This document shows positions 1-8,068 of a stretch of DNA of 64,000 nt, in pieces. The stretch spans positions 1,240,001-1,304,000 of the forward strand of contig NZ_CP018617.1 in assembly GCF_002849855.1 (NCBI RefSeq), read 5' to 3'. Under the pieces are notes generated by a model that saw only the letters and a list, made by a program, of their open reading frames with translations, made no database searches and was not told the origin of the DNA. This DNA is from Vibrio azureus (GTDB lineage: Bacteria > Pseudomonadota > Gammaproteobacteria > Enterobacterales > Vibrionaceae). The translations under genes and the position numbers were made by a program. The stretch's first letter is position 1, and every line of letters begins with the position of its first letter.

Positions 1-168
1 AATAGTCACAGATGTTTCATAACTGTTTCCTTGTATCAGATCTATGTTTAGTACAGGCATAGGGCTACTCGTCGCCCAAAGTACCATACAAGAAGGAGCA
101 ACTGGCGCTGCAAATAAACTTACACTACCCAAACATAAAAAACAAAATACGATAATATTTCTCAACAT
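1..168 (-). CDS. Exported protein, probably pilus tip subunit (5' part only)
   Basis: An ATG at 168 opens a frame of 56 codons that runs off the left edge. It starts MLRNIIVFCFLCLG and reads like a signal peptide ending near LFAAP, followed by APSCMV. It begins 20 bases after the stop of the preceding minor-pilin gene and is on the same strand, so it is the next cistron of the pilus operon. Its place after the minor subunits suggests a tip adhesin or another minor subunit. This is inferred from position only, because too little protein is visible to assign a family. Confidence 0.6.
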   Translation of the reverse strand, partial: MLRNIIVFCFLCLGSVSLFAAPVAPSCMVLWATSSPMPVLNIDLIQGNSYETSVTI

Positions 169-188
169 AAATCCACCGCTATAGCTAT

Positions 189-752
189 TCAAAAATAAAA
201 AACATCCAGAGTAGCATGCGCATAAAAACTACCCGCTTCTAATGGTTTACTATCACGATTGTATAGTGTTGATAAAAAAGTAAATAAAAATGAACCATTA
301 CCATTTTCTGACATACCATCAATCAAAGGGCTGCCATATTGCCCGCCTTTACCTGATCCGATTAATAACTGAGTATCTCTCGTATCACCCTGCCAAAGTT
401 GGATTCCAAAACCATCGTAGTTTTGCTCAGATGAAAGTGACGCCTTCAGAATATTTTCATAAGATTCAGGATTCCAATTTAATGTCTCCCCGAGCACCTT
501 AATAAATACCGAAGTGTAAGGCGAGCAAGAAACAGGGATTGTGGTTAGAATAGCAGCATCATCAATTTCATTGACATTGACCGTCTTAAAATCAACTGAA
601 ATTGTATTTCCATTATTAACAGTGCAGGGAATCATAAGTAAATTACCTGTTACAGTAATTGGAATGTCATCTGCTCTAGCGCTAGAGTTTAAAGAAGACA
701 AAAATAATAATAACCCCATTGCCATTACATTAGATATTATTATTTTACTCAT
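189..752 (-). CDS. Minor fimbrial subunit (type 1 pilin family)
   Basis: A 187-residue exported protein. A longer open frame reaches 800, but the ATG at 752 is preferred: it starts MSKIIISNVMAMG, a proper signal peptide ending at SSARAD, and it overlaps the upstream stop by eight bases, suggesting translational coupling. The mature part has the pilin pattern: an early cysteine (LLMIPCTVNNG) paired with a second one (VSCSPY), a beta-rich body, and an aromatic C-terminal beta strand (ATLDVFYF). That strand is the sort donated to the chaperone and then to the next subunit. The sequence differs from the major pilins of this cluster, which fits an adaptor or minor subunit. Confidence 0.75.
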   Translation of the reverse strand: MSKIIISNVMAMGLLLFLSSLNSSARADDIPITVTGNLLMIPCTVNNGNTISVDFKTVNVNEIDDAAILTTIPVSCSPYTSVFIKVLGETLNWNPESYENILKASLSSEQNYDGFGIQLWQGDTRDTQLLIGSGKGGQYGSPLIDGMSENGNGSFLFTFLSTLYNRDSKPLEAGSFYAHATLDVFYF

Positions 753-1293
753 AACGCACCTCGAATGTTGCTCTAGCGGAGTAGTTATCAGCAACAACAC
801 TTTTGTTTTCTAAAGCATCAGGGGTACTTTTAATAAACGCTGAGAAATTTACAGTTATATTTTCGTCATTTATCTCAATGGGATACCCAGAGTCACCCTC
901 TCCAATTGTGACTAACTCACCTTGTTCATCAAGAACTCCAAGACCTATCTTGCCTTCATTTTGACCGGAGACTTTGAGGTATTTGTGCTGTAAATTACCC
1001 ATGCCTTCTTCAGTTTCACCATTGAAATAAATACTTATTGCGCCAGCTTGATTAAGGTTACAGTTTATAAGCTTAATTTGAAAAGGCATTTCAACTGATT
1101 TACCAGGCAGATAATTCATATTTAATGCAGGTATATCACGTAAAGTGACATCTATATCAGAGTTGTTGGGATCTATTATACAAGGCGAGTCCAGCAGCTC
1201 ACCTTTAAAGTTCATATCAACTGCAAATGAATGAAAAGAGAAGCTGAATAAAAACAGTGATATATAAGCGTTGAAACGTATCATACTTTTCAT
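745..1293 (-). CDS. Minor fimbrial subunit (type 1 pilin family)
   Basis: A 182-residue exported pilin-like protein with an N-terminal signal peptide ending near SFAVD. It has the family pattern FKGELLDSPCIID with a second cysteine in INCNL, then beta-strand segments and a terminal RATFEVRYE strand. It lies ten bases after the chaperone gene and overlaps the next minor-pilin gene, so it is expressed with the assembly machinery. FKGELLDSPC aligns with FEGAVTDTPC of the major pilin, so the genes are related but clearly diverged. It is probably an adaptor or terminator subunit; which one cannot be told. Confidence 0.8.
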   Translation of the reverse strand: MKSMIRFNAYISLFLFSFSFHSFAVDMNFKGELLDSPCIIDPNNSDIDVTLRDIPALNMNYLPGKSVEMPFQIKLINCNLNQAGAISIYFNGETEEGMGNLQHKYLKVSGQNEGKIGLGVLDEQGELVTIGEGDSGYPIEINDENITVNFSAFIKSTPDALENKSVVADNYSARATFEVRYE

Positions 1294-1303
1294 ACCTAAA
1301 TAT

Positions 1304-2032
1304 TTACTTCTTAACCTTACAGGTTTTTCTTAAGCAATTAAATTCTAAGACCTTAGTTCCACCCCAATCATTGATATAAGAAAGATAGAATTGCTTGCCT
1401 AAATTTTTATCTAAGAACTTATCACTTTTAGGTTCAATCATAAAAGGTTTGAAGTCATAACTGTTTTGTTTATCTGCTGAGCCAGAAACACCAATCACAG
1501 AGATATAATAAGGAGTAGGGTTTTTTATAACATAACCCTTAGCTTGTGCTTCACCAATCAATTCCTCTTGCCATATATAATTTTTTCCTGGCAAGATCGA
1601 TTCAGGTCGATAGAAAAATTTTATTTTTGTTTGAAGAGCGATCTGGAGTGAATTACTTTGATCGCTTTTGGGTGGAACTTCTCTTAAGTTAAAGTAATAT
1701 AATGACTCTCTATCTGTGGGTAAGTCTTTTATTAAATTTGACTGTGAAATACGAACTGAACTTTTCTGACCGGGTTCAATTCTCTGAACCATAGGAGAAA
1801 CAATAAAAGGACCAATACGTACTTTATTGAATTCACTGTCTTCCAGCCAAGACTGTGCAAGATAGGGAGATAATTCATTATCATTTTTGACAGTCAAGGA
1901 TATGGCTTTTTTATCACCGGGAAAAATCACTCGGGTTCTATCCAGTGAAACCGCAGCTAAGCAAAGTCCTGGTAAAGTAGCCAGAATAGAAAAAGTCATT
2001 AGCTTCTTCAATTTACTGTTTATCAACAACAT
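1304..2032 (-). CDS. Periplasmic pilus chaperone (PapD/FimC family)
   Basis: A 242-residue protein with a signal peptide (to about residue 27, LCLAA) and the two-domain immunoglobulin-like pattern of PapD-type chaperones. SLDRTRVIFPGDKKAISLTV is the G1/A1 region. VSPMVQRIEPGQKSSVRI and SLYYFNLREVPPKS are hallmark stretches of the family, the latter next to the strand that complements nascent pilins. Chaperones of this kind fold subunits in the periplasm and hand them to the usher. The gene sits 34 bases after the usher gene on the same strand, the usual order. The C-terminus carries a cysteine pair (FNCLRKTCKVKK). Confidence 0.93.
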   Translation of the reverse strand: MLLINSKLKKLMTFSILATLPGLCLAAVSLDRTRVIFPGDKKAISLTVKNDNELSPYLAQSWLEDSEFNKVRIGPFIVSPMVQRIEPGQKSSVRISQSNLIKDLPTDRESLYYFNLREVPPKSDQSNSLQIALQTKIKFFYRPESILPGKNYIWQEELIGEAQAKGYVIKNPTPYYISVIGVSGSADKQNSYDFKPFMIEPKSDKFLDKNLGKQFYLSYINDWGGTKVLEFNCLRKTCKVKK

Positions 2033-2066
2033 AACTTTTTCTCCAATTTAAAATTCTTAATAAAGA

Positions 2067-4547
2067 TTATAAGCATTTAAGGTGAATAACTTTATTCACA
2101 TCAACTGATTCAGGGGTTTGAACATGACATTGTTGGCCATAAAAATTAACCGATAAGGTTTGACTTGCCTCAAACCCAGTCGCCCAGACAATGCCATCAT
2201 CACCAATAATCCCTAACTCTAAACCTTCTTTATCGTTCAAAGTCGCTCCGAATGGAGCTACTCCGCCATCTTCAAGCTCGATCTCAAGAAAAGCTTTATG
2301 GCCTTTGATTACTTTGATACTGCGATAACCAATCGCTCCCTCAGTTAAAATAGTTTCAGTATGCGGTTGCTTAGCATCTAAAGTATCGGGCAGTTGACTC
2401 ATATCAACGGAGTGGTCCTCAACTCTATAACTGGATATATTCGAAATAACCGCAAGACCTTGACTGTTCGTTTTTGTGTTTGAGCCACTAATAGGAACGT
2501 CTTCGTAGCCATTTGTATCAATAATCAATCGAGTACTACCTCCGTATCCGCCAGAGTTAGCAGCGAAACCGTACTTACTGAAAGTTAAGCCACCATCAAG
2601 AGAGGCACCAACAGAAAGATAATCGTCTTTCACATAGTTTGAGTTGAGATTTACGCCAGTGTAGGGCAAGTCATAACTCAAGTAAGTACCAAACGATTGT
2701 GCATTTTCTCCATCTTCAACCTGATTATATCCAGCTCTTAAGCTGTAGTTACCTTTTGAATCGGCTAAACGGCCACTATAAGTGACATTATGAGTAATCA
2801 TTTCATCACGAATATTAGTGTTGTAACTCACATAGCCAATGTCCAAAGGTATCGATAAGTTAAAGAAGTAAGACGTTTCGTACTTCTTTTGTTTATTCAT
2901 ACTTATCAATGTACTACTTTCTGTCAGTGAGCGGGTTGCACTCAAATTAGCTTTTATGTATTTAATTCCAAATGCGTCAAAAGAAGTGCCTAACGAGATA
3001 TTGTAACTTTCCGCACTGTTGTCGTCCCAGTATTGAAAGTTTGAGTATTGAACTGATATTGAAGAATTCAACACATCAATATTATGGTTGATATTTGCGC
3101 TTATAATGCTTTTGGTATTGTTGTAAGCAATTGAGTTATCTAGGTAACTGACTAGATCGGGCAAACTGTAGTAATTTCTATCAAAAAATTGATAGCCACT
3201 AAAATTAATGCTTGTATCCAATTCGCTAAAGTTTTTGGCATAGGCTAGTTTGAAGGAGTTACCCGTTTTGTCATTATCAGAGTTATCAACTTCTGCGTTA
3301 GACGTTAGCATATCTAAAGAAGCGGAACCTAAGGTGCCAAGATTAGTACCAAAACCAAAAGCCCAAGACCTATAATCCTCAGACAATGTTGTACCAGTAT
3401 GTAGGGTAATATTATTACTGTATCCATACTCTATCTCAGCCGTCACAAAGCTGAGATCGTTGGATGAATCCTGTGCTACATCAGTTTTACCTGCATTAAG
3501 GCTATAGTTAAAAGTTCCAGGTCTCAATAAGTATGGTATGGTGTCGGAGCCAACAGTAAAAGAAGCAACATCCCCATTTTGCTCAATCACTTTTACATCA
3601 AGGATGCCTTGTACTGAGTTGAGATCATTGATCTCAAATTCACCCGCAGCAACATTGGTTTCATAAATAAGGTATTTACCACGATAAACTTCAACTTTTG
3701 CGTTTGTTTTAGCTATACCTTGAATTCGTGGTGCATAATCACGAAGTCTTGGAGGGCGCATTCTCTCATCGCTTTTTAAGGAGATACCCGTAAAACTGTA
3801 AGGTTGAAATATTTCACTACTGAGAAAGCGCTCACCGATAAAGAGTTTTGAGTTGATGGGGCCTAATGCGCGGTAGGCATAAATTTGCTGAAAGTCTATC
3901 CCTTCAGAATCAATATCAGAGCCAGCAATATCACCGTTATAATTCGCTCGTATTCTCCAAGCGTCAAAATTAAGCCCTGCAGTGCCAGACACTGAGGAGG
4001 AGTAAGTATCTTTTTTATTTTGATTAGAAGTGTATAAACTGTTTATTCTATAGTCTAAAGTAATACCGTTTATCCCTTCATCCCAGTGTTTATAGGATAA
4101 CCAACCTCTTTCTGAATATTCCAGTTTATTTTTGTCAATATTGATGTTTATAACTTGTTTATAGAGATCAATATTGTAATCAATAATTGGTAATTTATTG
4201 ATATTCAGGCAGGATTTCTCTTTAAATTTTTCGATAATGTTTGAATTATTTTTTAAGCCAATATTTTTGATTGAATTCTGATCTAAACAAGGAAATGTAG
4301 CACCTTCACCATTATCAATTTCTTTTACTTCAACATCGACTGGCGCAGTACTAATACGCTCACCATTAACCAATAGTTTAAGAGTATAAAGCCCTGGAAG
4401 TATGTAGCCCTCGTTCGAGAATCTTTCAAAGTTTATTGCTGAACGGTCATTGGCATCAATAAAATCTAGGTTGAACTCAGTAGCATTTGCAGCCGCAACA
4501 AAAAAAGTTGATAATACAATGAGCTTTTTTCTAGTGTACAGTTTCAT
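2067..4547 (-). CDS. Outer-membrane fimbrial usher (FimD/PapC family)
   Basis: An 826-residue usher, close to the usual 800-870. After a signal peptide (ending ANATE) the N-terminal domain contains FNLDFIDANDRSAINFERFS and the GLYTLKLLVNGERI motif that docks chaperone-subunit complexes. A conserved cysteine pair follows (FPCLD, EKSCLN). The middle has the beta-barrel signatures RMRPPRLRDYAPRIQGIA, with an alternating beta pattern and plug region. The C-terminal domains end with two cysteines (GQQCHVQ, HLKCL). It forms the pore that secretes and assembles pilins. It is separated from the major-pilin gene by a strong hairpin, which would lower its expression relative to that subunit. Confidence 0.95.
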   Translation of the reverse strand: MKLYTRKKLIVLSTFFVAAANATEFNLDFIDANDRSAINFERFSNEGYILPGLYTLKLLVNGERISTAPVDVEVKEIDNGEGATFPCLDQNSIKNIGLKNNSNIIEKFKEKSCLNINKLPIIDYNIDLYKQVININIDKNKLEYSERGWLSYKHWDEGINGITLDYRINSLYTSNQNKKDTYSSSVSGTAGLNFDAWRIRANYNGDIAGSDIDSEGIDFQQIYAYRALGPINSKLFIGERFLSSEIFQPYSFTGISLKSDERMRPPRLRDYAPRIQGIAKTNAKVEVYRGKYLIYETNVAAGEFEINDLNSVQGILDVKVIEQNGDVASFTVGSDTIPYLLRPGTFNYSLNAGKTDVAQDSSNDLSFVTAEIEYGYSNNITLHTGTTLSEDYRSWAFGFGTNLGTLGSASLDMLTSNAEVDNSDNDKTGNSFKLAYAKNFSELDTSINFSGYQFFDRNYYSLPDLVSYLDNSIAYNNTKSIISANINHNIDVLNSSISVQYSNFQYWDDNSAESYNISLGTSFDAFGIKYIKANLSATRSLTESSTLISMNKQKKYETSYFFNLSIPLDIGYVSYNTNIRDEMITHNVTYSGRLADSKGNYSLRAGYNQVEDGENAQSFGTYLSYDLPYTGVNLNSNYVKDDYLSVGASLDGGLTFSKYGFAANSGGYGGSTRLIIDTNGYEDVPISGSNTKTNSQGLAVISNISSYRVEDHSVDMSQLPDTLDAKQPHTETILTEGAIGYRSIKVIKGHKAFLEIELEDGGVAPFGATLNDKEGLELGIIGDDGIVWATGFEASQTLSVNFYGQQCHVQTPESVDVNKVIHLKCL

Positions 4548-4665
4548 TATTTACCATTAGACCTAATAAAAAATAAGCAAAAAACAACATTATTAATAGT
4601 AGACAAAGTGCAGACGTTTTGGTGGGTTTTTCTAAGGAAAAGCAGTTTCTAAAAACACAAAGTGT

Positions 4666-4693
4666 AAGGGAAGAAGTACCGACTTCTTCCCTT
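4666..4693 (-). terminator. Hairpin between major pilin and usher genes
   Basis: A perfect 12-bp stem (AAGGGAAGAAGT at 4666-4677 with ACTTCTTCCCTT at 4682-4693) closes a four-base loop, 10 bases after the pilin stop. There is no immediate U-tract on the minus transcript. It therefore looks like a leaky terminator or an mRNA-stabilising hairpin of the kind known between major-pilin and usher genes. Confidence 0.7.
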
Positions 4694-4703
4694 AATTTCA
4701 ACT

Positions 4704-5249
4704 TTATTGGTAAGTTAGTGTGAAGGTTGCTTCTGTATTAAAGTCACCTTCTGTAACAGTACCGCCGTCTGATTTTGCAGCAATTGCATAAAAGTGCAGT
4801 GTATTCATCCAGCTATCTTCACCAGCGCCGAAATTACTTTCAATTGCTGTATCCATTTCAACAGGCTCTTCGCTGTCAGTGAACATTTTTACTACTACGT
4901 CACCAGCATCGCCACGTGTTAGAAGTTCGTCAGTTTTACCCTGAGCAGTACGACCGTTAAAAGTAATGCTTACCTTGTTCTGAGCACCGTCTTCATTTGA
5001 TATCTGACAGTTCACTAATTCGATTTCAAACTCTTGACGTTCAGACTGACCGCCAGCATTTAAATTTTCAAGGCCAATTTGACCAAGATTTACATTTTGA
5101 TTTAAAGAGTCAGCAGAAATACCACATGGAGTATCTGTTACTGCACCTTCAAAATTAATGCGACCAGGCTCAGCAGCATTTACCATTGCGCCAGAAGTAG
5201 CCGCAGTTACTGCCATAGTAATAAGTAGTTTATTAAATGAAGTTTTCAT
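4704..5249 (-). CDS. Major fimbrial subunit (type 1 pilin family)
   Basis: A 181-residue exported pilin. The signal peptide (MKTSFNKLLITMAVTAATSG, cleaved near VNAAEP) is followed by the classical pattern GRINFEGAVTDTPCGI with a second cysteine in ELVNCQI, then HFYAIAAK and a C-terminal donor strand FNTEATFTLTYQ with the penultimate tyrosine needed for chaperone recognition. It is the first gene of the chaperone-usher operon and has a hairpin right behind it, so it is the likely shaft subunit. It is about 60 percent similar by eye to the pilin at 6491-7030, including the DSLNQ, DAGDVVIKMFT and MNTLHFYA stretches. Confidence 0.9.
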   Translation of the reverse strand: MKTSFNKLLITMAVTAATSGAMVNAAEPGRINFEGAVTDTPCGISADSLNQNVNLGQIGLENLNAGGQSERQEFEIELVNCQISNEDGAQNKVSITFNGRTAQGKTDELLTRGDAGDVVVKMFTDSEEPVEMDTAIESNFGAGEDSWMNTLHFYAIAAKSDGGTVTEGDFNTEATFTLTYQ

Positions 5250-6058
5250 ATTTAATATCTCGATTGTTTAGATTAATAATTCATTAGGCTGCTTTAGCCC
5301 GTCGGTATGGAATATATTTTCCATATCTTAAGGTGCATTGTCAATGAATGTTATTTTCAACTCATAAACCAAAAAAAACAAATCATCACAAACTAAAAAC
5401 AAAAACTAACAAAGCCATGACACACTTTAAATAAATAACAGTGAGATGCATTACTGTATACATTAATTTCAATCACTTAGATAACAAAAATCATATATAA
5501 AAGCAGCCAAACGTAAAATAGAAATCTTACTTAAAGCTCACTTTTAAATAATCTATTGACATATAAATCACAAATAAATATTAAAAACTTTGCTCTACTA
5601 GTAAAAATTAAAATTTATTCTTTGATATCGAACTAAGATAGCAATGATGTTAAAGCATAAAAGTTAACAGTTAAAAGTTAACAATCTAACTATTATGATT
5701 AATAAAATAATTAGATTGAAAGTATGTCTAGGTAACATCAAACAGTTTTTAGCTTCTGTAAATTACAAAAGTGGAAAGTAACTATAGCTTTAATAATTTC
5801 CCCCTATAGCTAGAGAAATTATCTTAAACGTTGGTTTTATTTCTGGCTAGATAACTAAAAATACAACAAGTTGAATATCTCACACCTTTAAAAAGATTAA
5901 AATATGAGAATTAGGAGGTAAGATCTCTACACCCATATGACTTCAAACAGCTATGTTTCGCAAACAACCTATGGAAGAATGCAACGATAAAGCCTTTGAG
6001 AAATAAAAATAGCGCATAAAGCACTGCGAAATCACAAAGAAGATCAGAGGATATATGA
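5250..6058. promoter_or_regulatory. Pilus operon upstream region, no gene seen
   Basis: About 800 bases of very AT-rich DNA between the major-pilin start and a composite intergenic repeat. It contains a direct repeat of AAAGTTAACA (about 5660-5682) next to an inverted pair CAATCTAA (5682-5689) and TTAGATTG (5711-5718). It must hold the operon promoter. The small open frame at 5911-6093 shows no family and I do not call it a gene. Confidence 0.4.
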
Positions 6059-6368
6059 CTAAGTGACTTCAAGGTGCTTGGGTATATACCCAAGTAACCT
6101 CAAGATACTGTGTTCAGCGAGATGACCTTATCTCTCAGGCGCGGCAACGATTCGGAGATATAGTCGTTCTACATTGAGAATCGTTAACAAAGTATGAGAG
6201 TTAAGGTCACTCGCCCTTTGGGAGCGTGTCACTGAGCCAACTTCTTGCGTCAGACAACCGTTCTTCTAACAAAAAATGAAATAGAATACTATTCCGCTTC
6301 GTTGTCTTACTTGAATTCAACTCAGTGACCTCGCTCTGAATCAAGCATCTTGAAGTCACTTGGGTATA
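6059..6368. repeat. Long composite intergenic repeat (two modules)
   Basis: The longest copy of the window's intergenic repeat. Its ends are CAAGGTGCTTGGGTATA/TACCCAAGTAACCTCAAG and CTTGAAGTCACTTGGGTATA. Its left module (about 6105-6215, with GCAACGATTC) recurs at 19912-20033. Its right module (about 6235-6320, with GAAATAGAATACTATTCCGC) recurs inverted at 18775-18860. It is therefore a compound of two separately dispersed units. Confidence 0.8.
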
Positions 6369-6422
6369 AAGGAAGATGTATTTTAAAAGAGGAATCAAAC
6401 TTGAGGGAAGGCATTTTAACTA

Positions 6423-6472
6423 CATCACCCCAGGATGCTAGATTTAATACATCTTGGGGTGACTTGGGTATA
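6423..6472. repeat. Intergenic palindromic repeat copy
   Basis: Imperfect palindrome with arms CATCACCCCAGGATG and CATCTTGGGGTGA, followed by CTTGGGTATA. It lies just downstream of the second pilin gene. Confidence 0.6.
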
Positions 6473-6490
6473 TCTTAAAAAAGTATCAGC

Positions 6491-7030
6491 TTACTCGTAG
6501 CGAAGTGTAAAAGTAGCTTCTCCACTAAAATTACCGTCAAGTACACCGTAGATACCCGTTCTCTTTGCTGCAACAGCATAGAAATGTAGTGTATTCATAT
6601 AGCTATTACTAGGACCAATTTCAGTCGGATCTAGCTCTTCACCTAATTGGATTTGCTGCTCACCTTCGGTAAACATTTTAATAACGACGTCACCAGCATC
6701 ACCATGAGCGAGTAACTCTCCATGGTTCTCTTCTGAAACATCACCTCTAAAAGTGACTGCCACTTTATTTTCATTTTCAATTTGGCAATTTACTAGTTTG
6801 ATTTCAAATTCTTGACGTTCAGAATTACCGCCATGCATTAAGTTTGCACGACTCACTTGGCCAAAGTCCACCGTTTGATTAAGAGAGTCTGCAGAAATTC
6901 CACAAGGAGTATTGGTCACCGAACCCTCGAAGTTAATCTTTCCAGGTTCACCTGATGCATTTACCGTAAAGCTTGAAATTGCAGCACTTACAATTGTGGA
7001 AATCAATAATTTATTCATTAACAATTTCAT
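6491..7030 (-). CDS. Second major-type fimbrial subunit (pilin paralogue)
   Basis: A 179-residue pilin with a signal peptide (MKLLMNKLLISTIVSAAISS, cleaved near TVNAS), the cysteine pattern FEGSVTNTPCGI and KLVNCQI, and a C-terminal strand FSGEATFTLRYE. The ATG at 7030 is chosen over the TTG at 7036 because an AGAGAG element lies just upstream. It parallels the operon's first gene along its whole length but stands alone, about 1.2 kb upstream, with its own leader and no assembly genes of its own. It probably uses the same usher and chaperone, as an alternative shaft subunit or a silent copy. Expression cannot be judged from the sequence. Confidence 0.85.
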   Translation of the reverse strand: MKLLMNKLLISTIVSAAISSFTVNASGEPGKINFEGSVTNTPCGISADSLNQTVDFGQVSRANLMHGGNSERQEFEIKLVNCQIENENKVAVTFRGDVSEENHGELLAHGDAGDVVIKMFTEGEQQIQLGEELDPTEIGPSNSYMNTLHFYAVAAKRTGIYGVLDGNFSGEATFTLRYE

Positions 7031-7611
7031 TTTCAACTCTCTAAAAATAAGTTAAACAATAATTTTTTAGAGCGATTAAGCTCTTTAAATATGCAGCTTA
7101 TTTTCTACATATAAGATGTATTGTCAATGAACCTTATTGATTTAAACTTACCCTCACCCCCTACATTTACTACAAATAAAAAACATTTCTTTACACAAAC
7201 ATGACAATAACAACAAAAAGAAAAAACAAAAAAATCCCCGTCTCATACATATCAATAAGTTACATTCTTTAAAATCTGATTCGCTCAGCTCACTCAAAAA
7301 CATAACCCTGACTTTGCATATCACTTATAACAAATAAATCACAGATATATTTTTAGTCTATTGCTCTTTTAAGATTGAAGGTGAGTCCCTTGTACAGGAA
7401 TAGCTAAGGGGATAGGCACTTTTAGGTAGCTTGGGTATAAACAGCTTTAACGAAGTGTCGTGGATCTAAATTGAGGAAAGGTGAATTATGATTGATAAAG
7501 TTCTGATCCAAATTAAAAGATGAACATCAGCTATCAATGCTTTTATAACCACGTAACCTCAAGGTACTGTGTTCAGCGAGACGACTTGAGGTCACTTAGA
7601 TATTGGGTTAA
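7031..7611. promoter_or_regulatory. Leader of second pilin plus repeat copies
   Basis: No gene seen in about 580 bases. The left part is AT-rich and should carry the promoter of the 6491-7030 pilin gene. The right part holds a partial repeat end (7417-7440) and a fuller copy (7545-7606). Confidence 0.4.
7545..7606. repeat. Intergenic palindromic repeat copy
   Basis: Contains ACGTAACCTCAAGGTACTG, then TGTTCAGCGAGACGACTTG and a returning arm GAGGTCACTTAGATAT. It shares the GTGTTCAGCGAGA piece with the long copy at 6059-6368. Confidence 0.7.
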
Positions 7612-7959
7612 TTACCTTTTAGGTTGTTGATAGGTTTTACCTGCAGATTTATAGGTGTCTTTGGGCTTTATTTCAAAAAAAGTCTCGAAAAACCATGCAG
7701 CAAACTTAATTAGGGGCTCACCTTCATTCATTACATGCTCAACAAACTCGGTTTCCTCACCTGATTCGTTATCTTGCATGGTAATATGGTAGATTCGCTT
7801 CTCACCTTCGGCTTCTGCAAGTCCAAACTGCCCTTTAAGAGATTGTGCAGCAAGTGCGACTTCATCTTCTGAACATTCGCCTAAAAAGCTCAATGCTTCA
7901 ACAAGCGTCTCTTTTTGGCAAAGCTGTTTAAGTAGAACTTCAAATTCGTTTTGTTGCAT
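7612..7959 (-). CDS. Conserved-looking small cytoplasmic protein, unknown function
   Basis: A 115-residue acidic protein (MQQNEFEVLLKQLCQ...) with no signal peptide or membrane segment. The ATG at 7959 is chosen over a GTG three bases upstream because AGGTGA sits at a good distance before it. The sequence is mostly helical at the N-terminus (ECSEDEVALAAQSLKGQFGL) and aromatic near the end (KFAAWFFETFFEIKPK). I do not recognise the family. It follows the endopeptidase gene on the same strand after a hairpin, so it may be a separate unit. Confidence 0.65.
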   Translation of the reverse strand: MQQNEFEVLLKQLCQKETLVEALSFLGECSEDEVALAAQSLKGQFGLAEAEGEKRIYHITMQDNESGEETEFVEHVMNEGEPLIKFAAWFFETFFEIKPKDTYKSAGKTYQQPKR

Positions 7960-8021
7960 CACGTCACCTACAATTATTCATTAAGTCGGTATAAGACTGG
8001 GTAAAATTCACAAGGAATAAA

Positions 8022-8056
8022 CGATGCCCAAGTAATCTTAAATTACTTGGGCATCG
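8022..8056. terminator. Perfect 15-bp stem formed by a repeat copy
   Basis: Arms CGATGCCCAAGTAAT (8022-8036) and ATTACTTGGGCATCG (8042-8056) with a five-base loop, 12 bases after the endopeptidase stop. The arms carry the CCCAAGTAA core of the window's intergenic repeat, so a repeat copy appears to serve as the transcript end. Confidence 0.65.
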
Positions 8057-8068
8057 AGCACTTTAAAA

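Noticed and set aside
5911..6398. Two short minus-strand open frames (5911-6093, 6207-6398)
   Set aside because: No family or convincing start. The second lies wholly within the composite intergenic repeat.
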